From: UBA8522 sp049287565
Lineage (GTDB): Bacteria > Acidobacteriota > Aminicenantia > Aminicenantales > UBA8522
Direction: 5' to 3'
Length of the DNA stretch: 51,204 nucleotides
NCBI GenBank assembly: GCA_049287565.1
Contig: JBAQGA010000210.1
Location: 1-51,204 of the forward strand
Shown here in pieces: positions 33,233-41,359 of the stretch. A model generated the notes under the pieces. That model saw only the letters and a list, made by a program, of their open reading frames with translations. It was not told the DNA's origin and made no database searches. Each line of letters starts with the position of its first letter. The first letter of the stretch is position 1. The position numbers and the translations under genes are program-made.

Positions 33233-33937
33233 ATGATCAAGCCCACGGCCGCTCTCGTCTTGTATTCGGGCGGGATCGACTCGACGACCGCCCTCTACTG
33301 GGCCCTGAATTCTTATAAGCAGGTCCGGGCGCTTAGCTTCGATTACGGCCAGCGACACAAGGTCGAGTTGTCGCTGGCCCGACGGCTGGCGGCCCGACTC
33401 CGCGTTCCTCACGCGGTCCTCAAGGTTGATCTCCGTCCGGTCGGCGGCTCGGCCCTGACGGACGCATCCATTCCCCTTCCCGAGTTCAGGCGCCCTGAGG
33501 ACATCGGGCCGGGCATTCCAGGCACTTATGTCCCTTTCCGGAACGGAATCTTCCTGGCCCTGGCCGCGGCCTGGTCTGAAGCGCGCGGACTCGCCGATAT
33601 CGTCTGTGGTTTCAACACCATCGACTCGCCCCACTATCCGGACACGCGAGGCTCCTTCGTGCGGGCGATGGAGAAGGCGATCGACCTGGGAACAGGAGCC
33701 CGTTCAAAGGGCCGTCCGATCAAGATCATTACGCCTTTCCTCCGGATGAAGAAGTCCGAGATCATCCGGAAGGGACTCAGCCTGGGCGCGGATTATTCTT
33801 TGTCCATCTCCTGCTACGCCGGTAACGAGGTTCCCTGTCGGCGGTGCTCAGCCTGCCGGCTCCGGCAGAAAGCCTGGCGGGAAGCGGGGGCGACGGACCA
33901 TCTCCTCGCCAGGTTGAAAAAGGAAGGGAAAACATGA
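33233..33937 (+). CDS. queC: 7-cyano-7-deazaguanine synthase QueC
   Basis: 234 residues from the ATG at 33233 (GGAAG upstream); earlier in-frame starts add a non-conserved tail. An ATP-pyrophosphatase P-loop, SGGIDS, is at 12-17. The zinc site has four cysteines, 194, 202, 205 and 208 (CYAGNEVPCRRCSAC). YVPFRNGIFLALA near 100 is a family hallmark. It converts 7-carboxy-7-deazaguanine to preQ0 in queuosine synthesis. It overlaps queD by 4 nt (ATGA), so queC-queD-queE form one operon. No preQ1 riboswitch was found upstream. Confidence 0.96.
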   Translation: MIKPTAALVLYSGGIDSTTALYWALNSYKQVRALSFDYGQRHKVELSLARRLAARLRVPHAVLKVDLRPVGGSALTDASIPLPEFRRPEDIGPGIPGTYVPFRNGIFLALAAAWSEARGLADIVCGFNTIDSPHYPDTRGSFVRAMEKAIDLGTGARSKGRPIKIITPFLRMKKSEIIRKGLSLGADYSLSISCYAGNEVPCRRCSACRLRQKAWREAGATDHLLARLKKEGKT

Positions 33938-34281
33938 GTTGGAAACTCCGCGTGAGAGACACTTTCCAGGCCGCTCATTTCCTCAAAGAATACAAGGGCA
34001 AGTGCGAGAAAATCCACGGCCATACCTTCCGGGTCGAGGCCGTGGTCGAGGTCAGGGAGCTCGACCGGACCGGAATTGGCATCGATTTCACCCGGATCAA
34101 GGCCGCGCTGGCCCAGATGCTTCCTGATCACACGTTGCTCAACGATGTCTATCGTTTCAACCCTTCGGCCGAGAACCTGGCCCGGCAGTTCTTCAGCGAG
34201 CTCAAGAAACATTTCCCGGTCATCGAAGTCACCGTTTGGGAATCCGAGGATGCCTCAGCCACCTACTCTGAAGATCTATGA
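33934..34281 (+). CDS. queD: 6-carboxy-5,6,7,8-tetrahydropterin synthase QueD
   Basis: 115 residues from the ATG at 33934, with a GGAAGGG site. Zinc ligands His15, His28 and His30 and catalytic Cys24 lie in FQAAHFLK and CEKIHGHTF. The second catalytic residues are in DHTLLND, and the C-terminal Glu-Ser (VWESEDASATY) is typical. It makes the second intermediate of 7-deazaguanine synthesis from dihydroneopterin triphosphate. Coupled by overlaps to queC and queE. Confidence 0.95.
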   Translation: MSWKLRVRDTFQAAHFLKEYKGKCEKIHGHTFRVEAVVEVRELDRTGIGIDFTRIKAALAQMLPDHTLLNDVYRFNPSAENLARQFFSELKKHFPVIEVTVWESEDASATYSEDL

Positions 34282-34879
34282 GATCTTTCCTTCCATCCAG
34301 GGCGAGGGAATTCGCCAGGGAGAGCCGACGCTGTTCGTCCGGCTGGCCGGCTGCGACAGGAGGTGTTCATTCTGCGACACGAAATATGCCTGGACGGGAG
34401 GCCGGGAATATTCCGTCGCCGAGGTGCTGGAAAGGATCCGCCGCGTCCGGCGGCGCCATCCCGCCCGGTGGGTCTGCCTGACCGGAGGAGAGCCGTTCAT
34501 GCAGGATATCCGGCTCCTGGTCAAACGACTCAAACGGGACGGATACCTCGTCCAGGTGGAAACAAACGGCATAAGGTATTACCCTCTGGCCGCAGATTGG
34601 CTGACCGTCTCGCCCAAACCGGAGGACTACTTTGTCCGGCCGGAATTCCTGGGGTTGGCCAGGGAAGTGAAGCTTGTTGTCACCAAGGACTTGATCGCGG
34701 CGGTCATCGGGAAAATGAGGGCCGCCTTCCCGTATCGTGTCCCGATCATCCTCCAACCCGAGTCCAACCGGCGCTGGAGCCAGAAACGCGCCCTCCATTT
34801 ATTAAAGGAATCCGCCAACGGCGGCCTGGACAACATCCGGATGTCCATCCAGCTCCACAAAGTCCTCGGGATCCGCTGA
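34250..34879 (+). CDS. queE: 7-carboxy-7-deazaguanine synthase QueE
   Basis: A 209-residue radical SAM enzyme. It has the family N-terminus IFPSIQGEG, then cysteines 35, 39 and 42 (CDRRCSFC, the CxxxCxxC motif), DTKYAW, and TGGEPFMQ. It contracts the pterin ring to the 7-deazaguanine core. The ATG at 34250 lies 32 nt inside queD. Last gene of queCDE; the preQ0 reductase gene queF is found 10 kb away in this window. Confidence 0.95.
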   Translation: MPQPPTLKIYEIFPSIQGEGIRQGEPTLFVRLAGCDRRCSFCDTKYAWTGGREYSVAEVLERIRRVRRRHPARWVCLTGGEPFMQDIRLLVKRLKRDGYLVQVETNGIRYYPLAADWLTVSPKPEDYFVRPEFLGLAREVKLVVTKDLIAAVIGKMRAAFPYRVPIILQPESNRRWSQKRALHLLKESANGGLDNIRMSIQLHKVLGIR

Positions 34880-34942
34880 AAAGCGCTCGCCGGTTCGGCC
34901 GGACAAAAGGACGCAAAAATCCGCCGGGCAGCATCTCTTTCT

Positions 34943-35280
34943 GTGTGACAGACAACTTGGGAATGGAGAAGCGACCTCGAAGGTTCAGCCATCCCGAGAC
35001 GTTTTTCGAGGACAGCCGCTTCAATTTAATTGACCGAGGCGAAGGGCTTGGATGAGGAAGTCCGTCGACGACTGAGCGGGCATGGTTTCTCTCCGGAGGA
35101 GAGAAGAGCGAAGGAGGAGTTCGGAGTGAGCTTCCTCGCTGGGGAAGCGAGCGGGCTGACGAATCCCAAGCCCGAGCCGATGCGCAGTTCCGCAACACCG
35201 AGAAAAATGTTTCGGGAACGGCGTCAAGAACCTGAGCGGGAGCGCAGACATTCCCAAGTTGTCTGATATGTTCATCACAC
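34943..35280. repeat. Large imperfect palindromic element
   Basis: About 340 nt with inverted-repeat ends: CAGACAACTTGGGAATG (34949-34965) and its exact 17-nt complement at 35249-35265, plus GTGTGA (34943) and TCACAC (35275-35280) outside. Inside, the two halves keep pairing with interruptions (for example CCCGAGACGTTTTTC near 34993 with GAAAAATGTTTCGGG near 35200), so the whole could fold into one long hairpin with small side hairpins near its tip (35080-35160). No gene is convincing inside. It could be a MITE-type repeat or a structured RNA. Confidence 0.7.
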
Positions 35281-35287
35281 AAAAGGG

Positions 35288-35313
35288 ACGCTTACCCCCG
35301 CCGGGGCGTTTTT
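35288..35313 (+). terminator. Hairpin with T-run after the palindromic element
   Basis: ACGC ... CCCC-CGCC-GGGGCGT followed by five T residues, a rho-independent-type terminator or a short repeat end. It lies 400 nt after queE and just outside the palindromic element, so it may end either transcript. Confidence 0.45.
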
Positions 35314-35339
35314 GACAGACCTCATCCAAAAATGATATT
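35312..35339 (+). promoter_or_regulatory. Weak candidate promoter for the mrp operon
   Basis: TTGACA (35312-35317), 16-nt spacer, GATATT (35334-35339, 4 of 6 bases). It overlaps the T-run of the hairpin before it. It is the only reasonable match between the palindromic element and mrpE. A small GGATCT-AAA-AGATCC dyad lies at 35404-35418, before the mrpE ATG. Confidence 0.3.
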
Positions 35340-35435
35340 TTTTCCTGCTTTGGAGATGGTTCCGATCGAATGAGAGAAGACGGCCAAGGAAGCGAGGCGC
35401 GGAGGATCTAAAAGATCCAGCCAAGGAAGAAAGAA

Positions 35436-36065
35436 ATGAATGACAACGGGGGGCGCGAAACCCAAAGCGGCGGTTTCAGGCGCTTTTTTCGCGTCCCGAC
35501 GCGCCGCGCCGCCTTCGTTTTCTACCGCAACATGGCCGTCCAGTTCGCCCTTCTCTTCGGCCTCTGGATTCTGATGAGCGGGCACTACGACGCCTTCCAT
35601 ATCGGGACGGGCGCCGTCTGCGCGCTGGCCGTCGTTGCCGTCAACCTGAGGCTGAACAAATTTTTCTTCATCCGGGACGACCTCTGCCAGTGCGCGCCCA
35701 TCCGGTTCCGACGTCTCTTCGTCTATGTTCCCTGGCTTCTCTGGCAGATCGTCGTCGCCTCCCTCCAGGTGGCCGCGGTCGTCCTCAACCCCAAGCTTCC
35801 CGCGAACCCGTCCTTTGTCCGTTTCCGGACGAAACTCCCGACCGTCGCCTCCCGCGTCATCCTGGCGAATTCGATCACGCTCACGCCCGGGACGATCACC
35901 GTCGAACTCGAGGGCGATGATTTCCTGGTCCATTCGCTGATCGACGCTTCGCATTCCGGCATCCTGGACGGCACCCTGCCCGGTCAGGTGGCCCGGCTCT
36001 ACGATCGCACGCCGGGTCAGGTCGTCAGTCACGCCCGCGTCCTGAAGTCGCGGAGGGGGGACTGA
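35436..36065 (+). CDS. mrpE: Na+/H+ antiporter subunit MrpE
   Basis: A 209-residue MnhE/MrpE protein. After a basic 30-residue tail come two to three transmembrane segments (about 30-80 and 95-120), then a cytoplasmic domain with LANSITLTPGTITVEL, the family hallmark, near 145-160. It is the longest MrpE type, with an extra N-terminal tail. First gene of an eleven-gene antiporter operon; the ATG has AAGGAAG 6 nt upstream. Its stop overlaps mrpF by 1 nt. Confidence 0.93.
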   Translation: MNDNGGRETQSGGFRRFFRVPTRRAAFVFYRNMAVQFALLFGLWILMSGHYDAFHIGTGAVCALAVVAVNLRLNKFFFIRDDLCQCAPIRFRRLFVYVPWLLWQIVVASLQVAAVVLNPKLPANPSFVRFRTKLPTVASRVILANSITLTPGTITVELEGDDFLVHSLIDASHSGILDGTLPGQVARLYDRTPGQVVSHARVLKSRRGD

Positions 36066-36337
36066 TGGACAAGTACTATATTTATCTCGGCGTCATCCTG
36101 ACCGTCGTCATCCTCATCCCGCTTTACCGAGTCCTCCGTGGCCCGACGCTCTTCGACCGCATGCTCGGCGCGGCGGCCATCGGGACAAAAACCATGGTCC
36201 TCATTGTCGTCGTCGGATTCATTTTCAACCGCCTCGACATGTTCATCGACATCACCCTGGCCTACGCCGTGCTCAACTTCATCGGCACGATCGCCGTGGC
36301 CCGTTACCTGGGCGCTATCCGAAAGAGGGGGAAATGA
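36065..36337 (+). CDS. mrpF: Na+/H+ antiporter subunit MrpF
   Basis: A 90-residue membrane protein with three helices (about 5-22, 36-56 and 62-82), as in MrpF. It has RGPTLFDRMLGA at 27-38, a short family signature, and a conserved Asp in the third helix region (FIDITLAYAVLNF). It overlaps mrpG by 4 nt (ATGA). Confidence 0.92.
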   Translation: MDKYYIYLGVILTVVILIPLYRVLRGPTLFDRMLGAAAIGTKTMVLIVVVGFIFNRLDMFIDITLAYAVLNFIGTIAVARYLGAIRKRGK

Positions 36338-36711
36338 CCCCCCTCAACTTCGTCGTGGCCAACTTCATCGTCAGCATCGGCATATTCTTCCTCCTGGTCG
36401 GGAGCATCGGGCTCATTCGCCTCCCCGATCTCTACAGCCGGGCCCACGCCGTGGGGAAGAGCGATACCCTGGGAGTCATCCTGGTCGTCCTCGGCCTGAT
36501 CATCCACGAAGGTCTCACCCTGAACAGCGTCAAGCTGGCTCTCATCATGGTTTTCGTCGGCCTGACCAGCCCGACGGCCACCCACGCCCTGACCAAGGCT
36601 GCCTACCGCTTCGGTCTCCGGGCCTGGATCCGGAAAGACGGCGGCGGGGAGAACGGCGATAAGCGCACCCGGGCCGGCGCCGACGGCGCGGGCCGAGAGA
36701 AGGAGGCCTGA
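36334..36711 (+). CDS. mrpG: Na+/H+ antiporter subunit MrpG
   Basis: A 125-residue MnhG/MrpG protein with three helices in the first 95 residues and the family motif IRLPDLYSRAHAVGK near 28-42. The basic, glycine-rich tail after residue 95 is longer than usual. It follows mrpF with a 4-nt overlap and directly adjoins the next gene. Confidence 0.92.
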   Translation: MTPLNFVVANFIVSIGIFFLLVGSIGLIRLPDLYSRAHAVGKSDTLGVILVVLGLIIHEGLTLNSVKLALIMVFVGLTSPTATHALTKAAYRFGLRAWIRKDGGGENGDKRTRAGADGAGREKEA

Positions 36712-36957
36712 ATGCACTGGGAACTCGAGCTGACCCTCTTCATTTTCCTGATCGCGACGGCGCTTCTCGCCCTCGAGTCGCGGAACCTCCTGACCGCCGT
36801 CGTCAGCCTGACCGTGTTCAGTTTCCTTTCGGCCCTGCTCTACGTCGCCATGGGCGCCGTCGACGTCGGCTTCACCGAGGCCGTCGTAGGCGGCGGCGTG
36901 AGCGGGGTGCTGTTTATCATTACGATCTTCAAGACCACGAGAAAGTGCCGCGATTGA
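36712..36957 (+). CDS. MbhD-like (DUF4040) membrane subunit
   Basis: An 81-residue protein with three helices and the DUF4040/MbhD motif, in which AVDVGFTEAVVGGGVSG precedes the last helix (about 47-74). The same segment is found at the C-terminus of MrpA and in NuoJ-like subunits. In Mbh hydrogenases and many Mrp-like clusters the C-terminal part of MrpA is split into MbhD, MbhE and B, as here. Starts at the base after the mrpG stop. Its Asp and Glu within the membrane are probably part of the ion path. Confidence 0.85.
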   Translation: MHWELELTLFIFLIATALLALESRNLLTAVVSLTVFSFLSALLYVAMGAVDVGFTEAVVGGGVSGVLFIITIFKTTRKCRD

Positions 36958-37274
36958 AAATCGTCAACTTCGCTGTTTTCGCGCTCTTCGCCGGCCTGCT
37001 GGTCTATGCCGCGTCCGGACTTCCGGAGCGGGGAAACCCGTCCGCTCCCTTGCACCGCGAGACGAGCCTCGCCGGAACGCCCAACGCGCCGTCCTACTAT
37101 ATCCGGAACGCCTTCAAGGACGCCGAGACGCCGAACATGGTCACCGTGATCCTGGCGGACTACCGCGGCTACGACACGTTGGGTGAGGAGACGGTCATCT
37201 TCACGGCCGGCCTGGTGTGTTTCCTCATCCTCAGGCGCGGACGGAAACGCGACCAAAAAGACAAGACGGAATGA
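36954..37274 (+). CDS. MbhE-like membrane subunit
   Basis: 106 residues with an N-terminal helix (about 3-20), a periplasmic loop and a C-terminal helix (about 78-95). YYIRNAFKDAETPNMVTVILADYR-type sequence and DTLGEETVIF are hallmarks of MbhE and of the matching C-terminal part of MrpA. The TTG at 36954 was chosen because GAGAAAG lies 8 nt upstream and it overlaps the previous stop by 4 nt; a GTG at 36945 is the alternative. It ends in a basic tail and overlaps mrpB by 4 nt. Confidence 0.85.
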   Translation: MKIVNFAVFALFAGLLVYAASGLPERGNPSAPLHRETSLAGTPNAPSYYIRNAFKDAETPNMVTVILADYRGYDTLGEETVIFTAGLVCFLILRRGRKRDQKDKTE

Positions 37275-37705
37275 GAGACTTCGAGAGAGACGACATCATT
37301 GTGCTGGTCAGCCGGACACTCTCTCCCTTTATCATGCTCTTCGCCCTGTATGTCATTTTTCACGGCCACCACAGCCCGGGCGGCGGCTTCCAGGGCGGGA
37401 CCATGCTGGCCGCGGCGGTCATCCTGATCCGTCTCGCCGCCGGGTCCGAGATCGGCCGTCTTCAGTTTCCGCGGAAACTGGGCACTCCGCTGGGCGCGGC
37501 CGGCGTGTTTATCTATTTCAGCACCGGGCTCGCGGCCATGCTCGGCGGCGGCCGATTCCTCAACTATGCGTTCCTGCCGGTGGCGGGGACCGCGCCCTTC
37601 CTCCGCTGGCTCGGTATCCTGCTCGTCGAGGTCGGCGTCGGCCTGGCCGTCATGGGCATCCTGACGGCCATCTACGACGACCTCCTCGAGGGAGAAGGGG
37701 AATGA
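37271..37705 (+). CDS. mrpB: Na+/H+ antiporter subunit MrpB
   Basis: A 144-residue MnhB/MrpB protein with four helices. The signature is HGHHSPGGGFQGG near 30-42, followed by AAAVILIRLAAG. An acidic residue lies in the last helix (LLVEVGVGLAVMGI). The ATG at 37271 sits in the mbhE stop overlap (ATGA); an earlier in-frame start is inside mbhE. Its stop overlaps mrpC by 4 nt. Confidence 0.94.
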   Translation: MRDFERDDIIVLVSRTLSPFIMLFALYVIFHGHHSPGGGFQGGTMLAAAVILIRLAAGSEIGRLQFPRKLGTPLGAAGVFIYFSTGLAAMLGGGRFLNYAFLPVAGTAPFLRWLGILLVEVGVGLAVMGILTAIYDDLLEGEGE

Positions 37706-38103
37706 GGACGCTGGGATTCTTCGTCGGGCACTACGCCTACTGGTTTGTCGTCGCGCTCCTCGTCCTCGGCTTCTACGGCATGACCGTCAAGCGCAACCTG
37801 GTCAAAAAGCTCATCGGCATGACCATCTTCCAGGTGGCGGTGATCATTTTTTATATCTCCAGCGCGGTCAAGCGCGGCGCCACCATTCCCATAGCGGACA
37901 AGGCCATCGCCACGGCCGATCCGACGCTCTACATCAACCCCCTCCAGCATACCCTGATGCTCACGGCCATCGTCGTCGGCGTGGCCACGGCGGGCGTCGC
38001 CTACGCGCTCATCATCATCATCTTCCGGCGCTACAACTCGCTCCATGAGCCCGAAATCCTGGACACGATAAAGAGCGAGGAAGAGGCCGACGGTCATGAG
38101 TGA
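37702..38103 (+). CDS. mrpC: Na+/H+ antiporter subunit MrpC (NuoK-like)
   Basis: A 133-residue NuoK/MrpC homologue with three helices (about 10-27, 33-55 and 85-110). FYGMTVKRNLVKKLIGM and DPLxQxLxLTAIVVGVA-type sequence (NPLQHTLMLTAIVVGVAT) are family hallmarks. The ATG at 37702 has AGAAGGGG upstream. The acidic C-terminal tail is cytoplasmic. Overlaps the next gene by 8 nt. Confidence 0.93.
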   Translation: MRTLGFFVGHYAYWFVVALLVLGFYGMTVKRNLVKKLIGMTIFQVAVIIFYISSAVKRGATIPIADKAIATADPTLYINPLQHTLMLTAIVVGVATAGVAYALIIIIFRRYNSLHEPEILDTIKSEEEADGHE

Positions 38104-39613
38104 CGCGCCGGCCCTCCCCGTTCTCATTCTCCTGGGGACGGCTGTCCTCATACCGCTCATCTCTCTGGTCCTGAAGAGGTCGGCCCGCGCCCTGGCCCTC
38201 GCCGCCGTGACCGCCGCCGCCTCGATCTCGGCCGTCAACCTCGTCCGGGTGCTCGGAGGCGCGACGCTCCATACTCACATGGCCGGCTGGCCGCCTCCCA
38301 TCGGCATCGAGTACGTCCTCGACCCCCTGGCCGCCTTCGTCGTCGCGGTCATCAACGGGATCGTCCTGGCCGTCCTCGTCCACTCCCGTCTTTCGATCGA
38401 GGCCGAGATCCCGGACCGGAGCCGACATGTCGCCTATTATGCCCTGGTCCTGCTGATGGTCTGCGGTTTCAACGGCATCGTCGTGACCGGCGACTTGTTC
38501 AACCTCTACGTCTGGCTGGAGATTAGTTCCCTGTCTCTCTACGGTCTGGTCGCCGCCGGGGAGCGGAGTTCGCCCGTGGCTGCCTTCCGCTACCTCATCA
38601 TGGGGACGATCGGCGCCACGTTCTATCTTCTCGGACTGGGATTCCTGTTCGTCATGACCGGGTCGCTCAACATGGCCGACCTGGCCGCCATTCTCCCCCA
38701 CGTCTGGAGAGAGCCTCCGGTCGTCGTCGGTCTCATGCTGATGGTCGCCGGGATGTCGATCAAGATGGCGCTCTTTCCTCTCCACGGCTGGCTGCCCGAC
38801 GCCTACACGACCGCTCCCTCCTCCGCCTCGGCTTTGATCGCTCCCACGGGAACGAAAGTGGGAGCGTACGTCCTCATCCGCCTGCTTTTTTTCGTCTTCG
38901 GCGTTGAGTTCACGGCCCGGACGATCCCGGTGACGACGATCATCGGCTGGCTTGCGGCGGCCGGCGTCATCTACGGCTCGGTCATGGCCATGGCTCAAAA
39001 GGAGCTGAAACGCATGCTGGCCTACAGCTCGGTCGCCCAGGTGGGATACATCGGGGTGGGAATCGGGCTGGCCAGCCCGCTGGGGCTCATCGGCGCCGTG
39101 CTCCACGTGCTGAATCACGCCTGCATGAAGGCCCTTCTTTTTCTCGTCGCCGGATCTTTCCGGTTGAAGCTCGGACATTCGCGCATCGACCGCTTCAGCG
39201 GCTCGGTCAGGCGGCGGATGCCCTGGACGACGGCCGCCTTCGCCGTCGGCGCCCTTTCCATGGTCGGAGTGCCACCGCTGGCCGGGTTCTTCAGTAAGTG
39301 GTATCTTGCCCTCGGCGCCGTCAAGGCGTCAAACTGGATATTTTTAGCCGTCATCCTGGTGAGTAGTCTTCTTAACGCCGTCTATTTTTTCCGCGTCCTT
39401 GAGCGTCTTTATATGGGCAAAACAGGAGGGGCGCCTAAGTCCGGCGGGTCGGCCCGGACAGATCCGGAGGACGCGTCTCCGGCCGGCGAGGCGCCGCCGT
39501 CCATGCTGGTGCCGGTTATCCTGCTGGCCGCGGCCCTTCTCGCTCTGGGCCTCTTCAACGCCGTCGTGGTCAAGGAAGTCATTATGAAGATGCTGCCGCA
39601 GGGGATGATGTAG
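38096..39613 (+). CDS. mrpD: MrpD-type antiporter subunit (NuoL/M/N family), first copy
   Basis: A 505-residue polytopic protein with about 14 helices. The two key ion-path residues are present: Glu142 in VWLEISS (helix 5) and Lys223 in SIKMALFPLHGWLPDAY (helix 7). A further Lys lies in HACMKALLFL near 345. It is closest to MrpD. The last third contains a hydrophilic insert (about 442-468) before the final helix. Probably one of three ion-translocating modules in this cluster. Confidence 0.92.
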   Translation: MSDAPALPVLILLGTAVLIPLISLVLKRSARALALAAVTAAASISAVNLVRVLGGATLHTHMAGWPPPIGIEYVLDPLAAFVVAVINGIVLAVLVHSRLSIEAEIPDRSRHVAYYALVLLMVCGFNGIVVTGDLFNLYVWLEISSLSLYGLVAAGERSSPVAAFRYLIMGTIGATFYLLGLGFLFVMTGSLNMADLAAILPHVWREPPVVVGLMLMVAGMSIKMALFPLHGWLPDAYTTAPSSASALIAPTGTKVGAYVLIRLLFFVFGVEFTARTIPVTTIIGWLAAAGVIYGSVMAMAQKELKRMLAYSSVAQVGYIGVGIGLASPLGLIGAVLHVLNHACMKALLFLVAGSFRLKLGHSRIDRFSGSVRRRMPWTTAAFAVGALSMVGVPPLAGFFSKWYLALGAVKASNWIFLAVILVSSLLNAVYFFRVLERLYMGKTGGAPKSGGSARTDPEDASPAGEAPPSMLVPVILLAAALLALGLFNAVVVKEVIMKMLPQGMM

Positions 39614-39626
39614 GACGGTCACGGGG

Positions 39627-41129
39627 ATGATCCACGCCGCCGGGTTTCCATCGCTGGCTCCGCTTCTGGCCGTGCTCGTCTCCCTGGCGGCTGTGCCCCT
39701 CATTCTGGCCTCGGCGCACCGGCCGAACCTCCGGGAGTTCTGGACCCTGGCCGCGGCTTTCCTCAAATTCGGTCTCGTCCTCTCGCTCCTGCCGTTGGCT
39801 CTCGCCGGCCGAGAGGCGACGGCCGTTCTTCTTGAAATTTCCCCGGGAATCCGTTTGGCTCTCCGGGCGGACCCGTTCGCCGTCTTTTTCGCCCTTGTCG
39901 CTTCGGGCCTGTGGATCCTGACGTCGTTCTTTTCAATCGGCTATGTCCGCGGGCTGGACGACCAACGGCAGACGCGCTACTTCGCCGCTTTCGCCGTCTG
40001 CTTGTCGGCGACCATGGGAGTCGCCTTCGCAGCCAACATCCTGACCTTTATCGTTTTCTACGAGATCCTGACGGTGGCCACCTATCCCCTGGTCATCCAT
40101 AAGGAAACGCCGCTGGCCATCCGCGCCGGACGGAAGTATCTGGCTTATACGCTGACGGCCGGAGTCTTCCTTGTCGCGGCGGCGGTGGTGACTTTCCAGA
40201 CAACCGGGACTCTCGATTTCCGGCCCGGCGGAATACCGGCGCTCGCCGCTGTCCCCGCCGGAACCCTGCGCCCGCTCTTTTTTATTTTCATGGCCGGGGT
40301 GGGCGTCAAGGCGGCCATCATGCCGCTCCACGGCTGGCTGCCGACGGCCATGGCCGCGCCGACTCCGGTCAGCGCCCTCCTCCACGCCGTGGCCGTGGTC
40401 AAGTCGGGCGTCTTCGGAGTCGTCCGTGTGGTCGGATTCGTCTTCGGCCCGGCGCTCATGAGGGACCTCGGGCTCGACAATGCCCTCGCCGTCTTCGCCG
40501 TCGTGACCATTATCGCCGCCTCCCTGCTCGCCTTCCGGCAGGACAACTTGAAGCTGAGGCTGGCCTACAGCACGGTCGGCCACCTGTCCTATATCGTCCT
40601 CGGCGCGACCCTTCTCTCGACCGGAGCGTTGACCGGAAGCGTTCTCCATCTCGCTTTTCACGCGACGCTGAAGATCACCCTGTTTTTTTGCGCGGGCGCG
40701 ATTTACGTCAACCTTCATCGGGAGAACATCTCCGAGCTCGACGGTATCGGCCGGGTCATGCCCTGGACGATGGGCGCCTTCACGGCGGCCGCGATCGGCC
40801 TGGCCGGCGTGCCGCCTCTCAACGGTTTCGTCAGCAAATGGTGGCTGGGCTGGGGGGCGATCGAGGCGGGAAACGTCCTGCCGGTGGCCGTCCTGGCGTT
40901 GAGCGGACTGCTGAACGCCGGCTATCTCCTCCCCATCGCCAGCCGGGCCTTCCTGCGGCCGGCCAAGGGCCTCAACGGAAAGGGTGAGGCCTCGCCGTTC
41001 ATGGTGGCGCCCCTTGTCCTGGCCGCCGTCATGTCCCTGCTCTTCGGGCTCGTTCCTAACCTCTTCTTCCGGTTCTTCGACCTGGCGCGCGCGGTCGCGG
41101 CCGGAATTCTGGGAGGCGCCGGACAATGA
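39627..41129 (+). CDS. MrpD-type antiporter subunit (NuoL/M/N family), second copy
   Basis: 500 residues, about 14 helices. It keeps Glu146 in VFYEILTV (helix 5), Lys228 in GVKAAIMPLHGWLPTAM (helix 7) and a Lys in HATLKITLFF near 350, so it should be able to move ions. It is a diverged paralogue of the gene before it, separated by 13 nt. It overlaps the small gene after it by 4 nt. In Mbh-type complexes a similar extra copy is present; here no hydrogenase or dehydrogenase genes are attached. Confidence 0.9.
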   Translation: MIHAAGFPSLAPLLAVLVSLAAVPLILASAHRPNLREFWTLAAAFLKFGLVLSLLPLALAGREATAVLLEISPGIRLALRADPFAVFFALVASGLWILTSFFSIGYVRGLDDQRQTRYFAAFAVCLSATMGVAFAANILTFIVFYEILTVATYPLVIHKETPLAIRAGRKYLAYTLTAGVFLVAAAVVTFQTTGTLDFRPGGIPALAAVPAGTLRPLFFIFMAGVGVKAAIMPLHGWLPTAMAAPTPVSALLHAVAVVKSGVFGVVRVVGFVFGPALMRDLGLDNALAVFAVVTIIAASLLAFRQDNLKLRLAYSTVGHLSYIVLGATLLSTGALTGSVLHLAFHATLKITLFFCAGAIYVNLHRENISELDGIGRVMPWTMGAFTAAAIGLAGVPPLNGFVSKWWLGWGAIEAGNVLPVAVLALSGLLNAGYLLPIASRAFLRPAKGLNGKGEASPFMVAPLVLAAVMSLLFGLVPNLFFRFFDLARAVAAGILGGAGQ

Positions 41130-41359
41130 TGTCCAAGGCGAAGCGCAGCGGAATCGTGGCCGCGGCCGCGGCCATCATCGTCTGTGTCGCCGCCGAGCGG
41201 ATCTTCCTCCACGGGGGGCACCACCGGCACTGGTGGGACGCCGTCCCGCTTTTCTACGCGTTGCTCGGTTTCGCCGGAGGGATCCTTCTGTCCTATGGGG
41301 CCAAGTCCCTGGCCAAACGCGTTATCCAGAGAAAAGAGGGCTATTATGATGGGGAGTGA
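41126..41359 (+). CDS. Small membrane protein of the antiporter operon
   Basis: 77 residues, two helices (about 8-24 and 40-60), His-rich loop (GGHHRHW) between them and a basic C-terminus. It overlaps both neighbours (4 nt and 14 nt), so it is almost surely translated with them. Small proteins of this kind occur between the antiporter subunits in some Mrp-like clusters, but no named family was recognised. The His cluster could bind a metal; this is speculation. Confidence 0.75.
   Translation: MMSKAKRSGIVAAAAAIIVCVAAERIFLHGGHHRHWWDAVPLFYALLGFAGGILLSYGAKSLAKRVIQRKEGYYDGE

Noticed and set aside
34746..35329. Several ORFs on both strands across the palindromic element
   Set aside because: They exist because the inverted repeat lacks stops in some frames; no start signals, no family features, and they run into queE.
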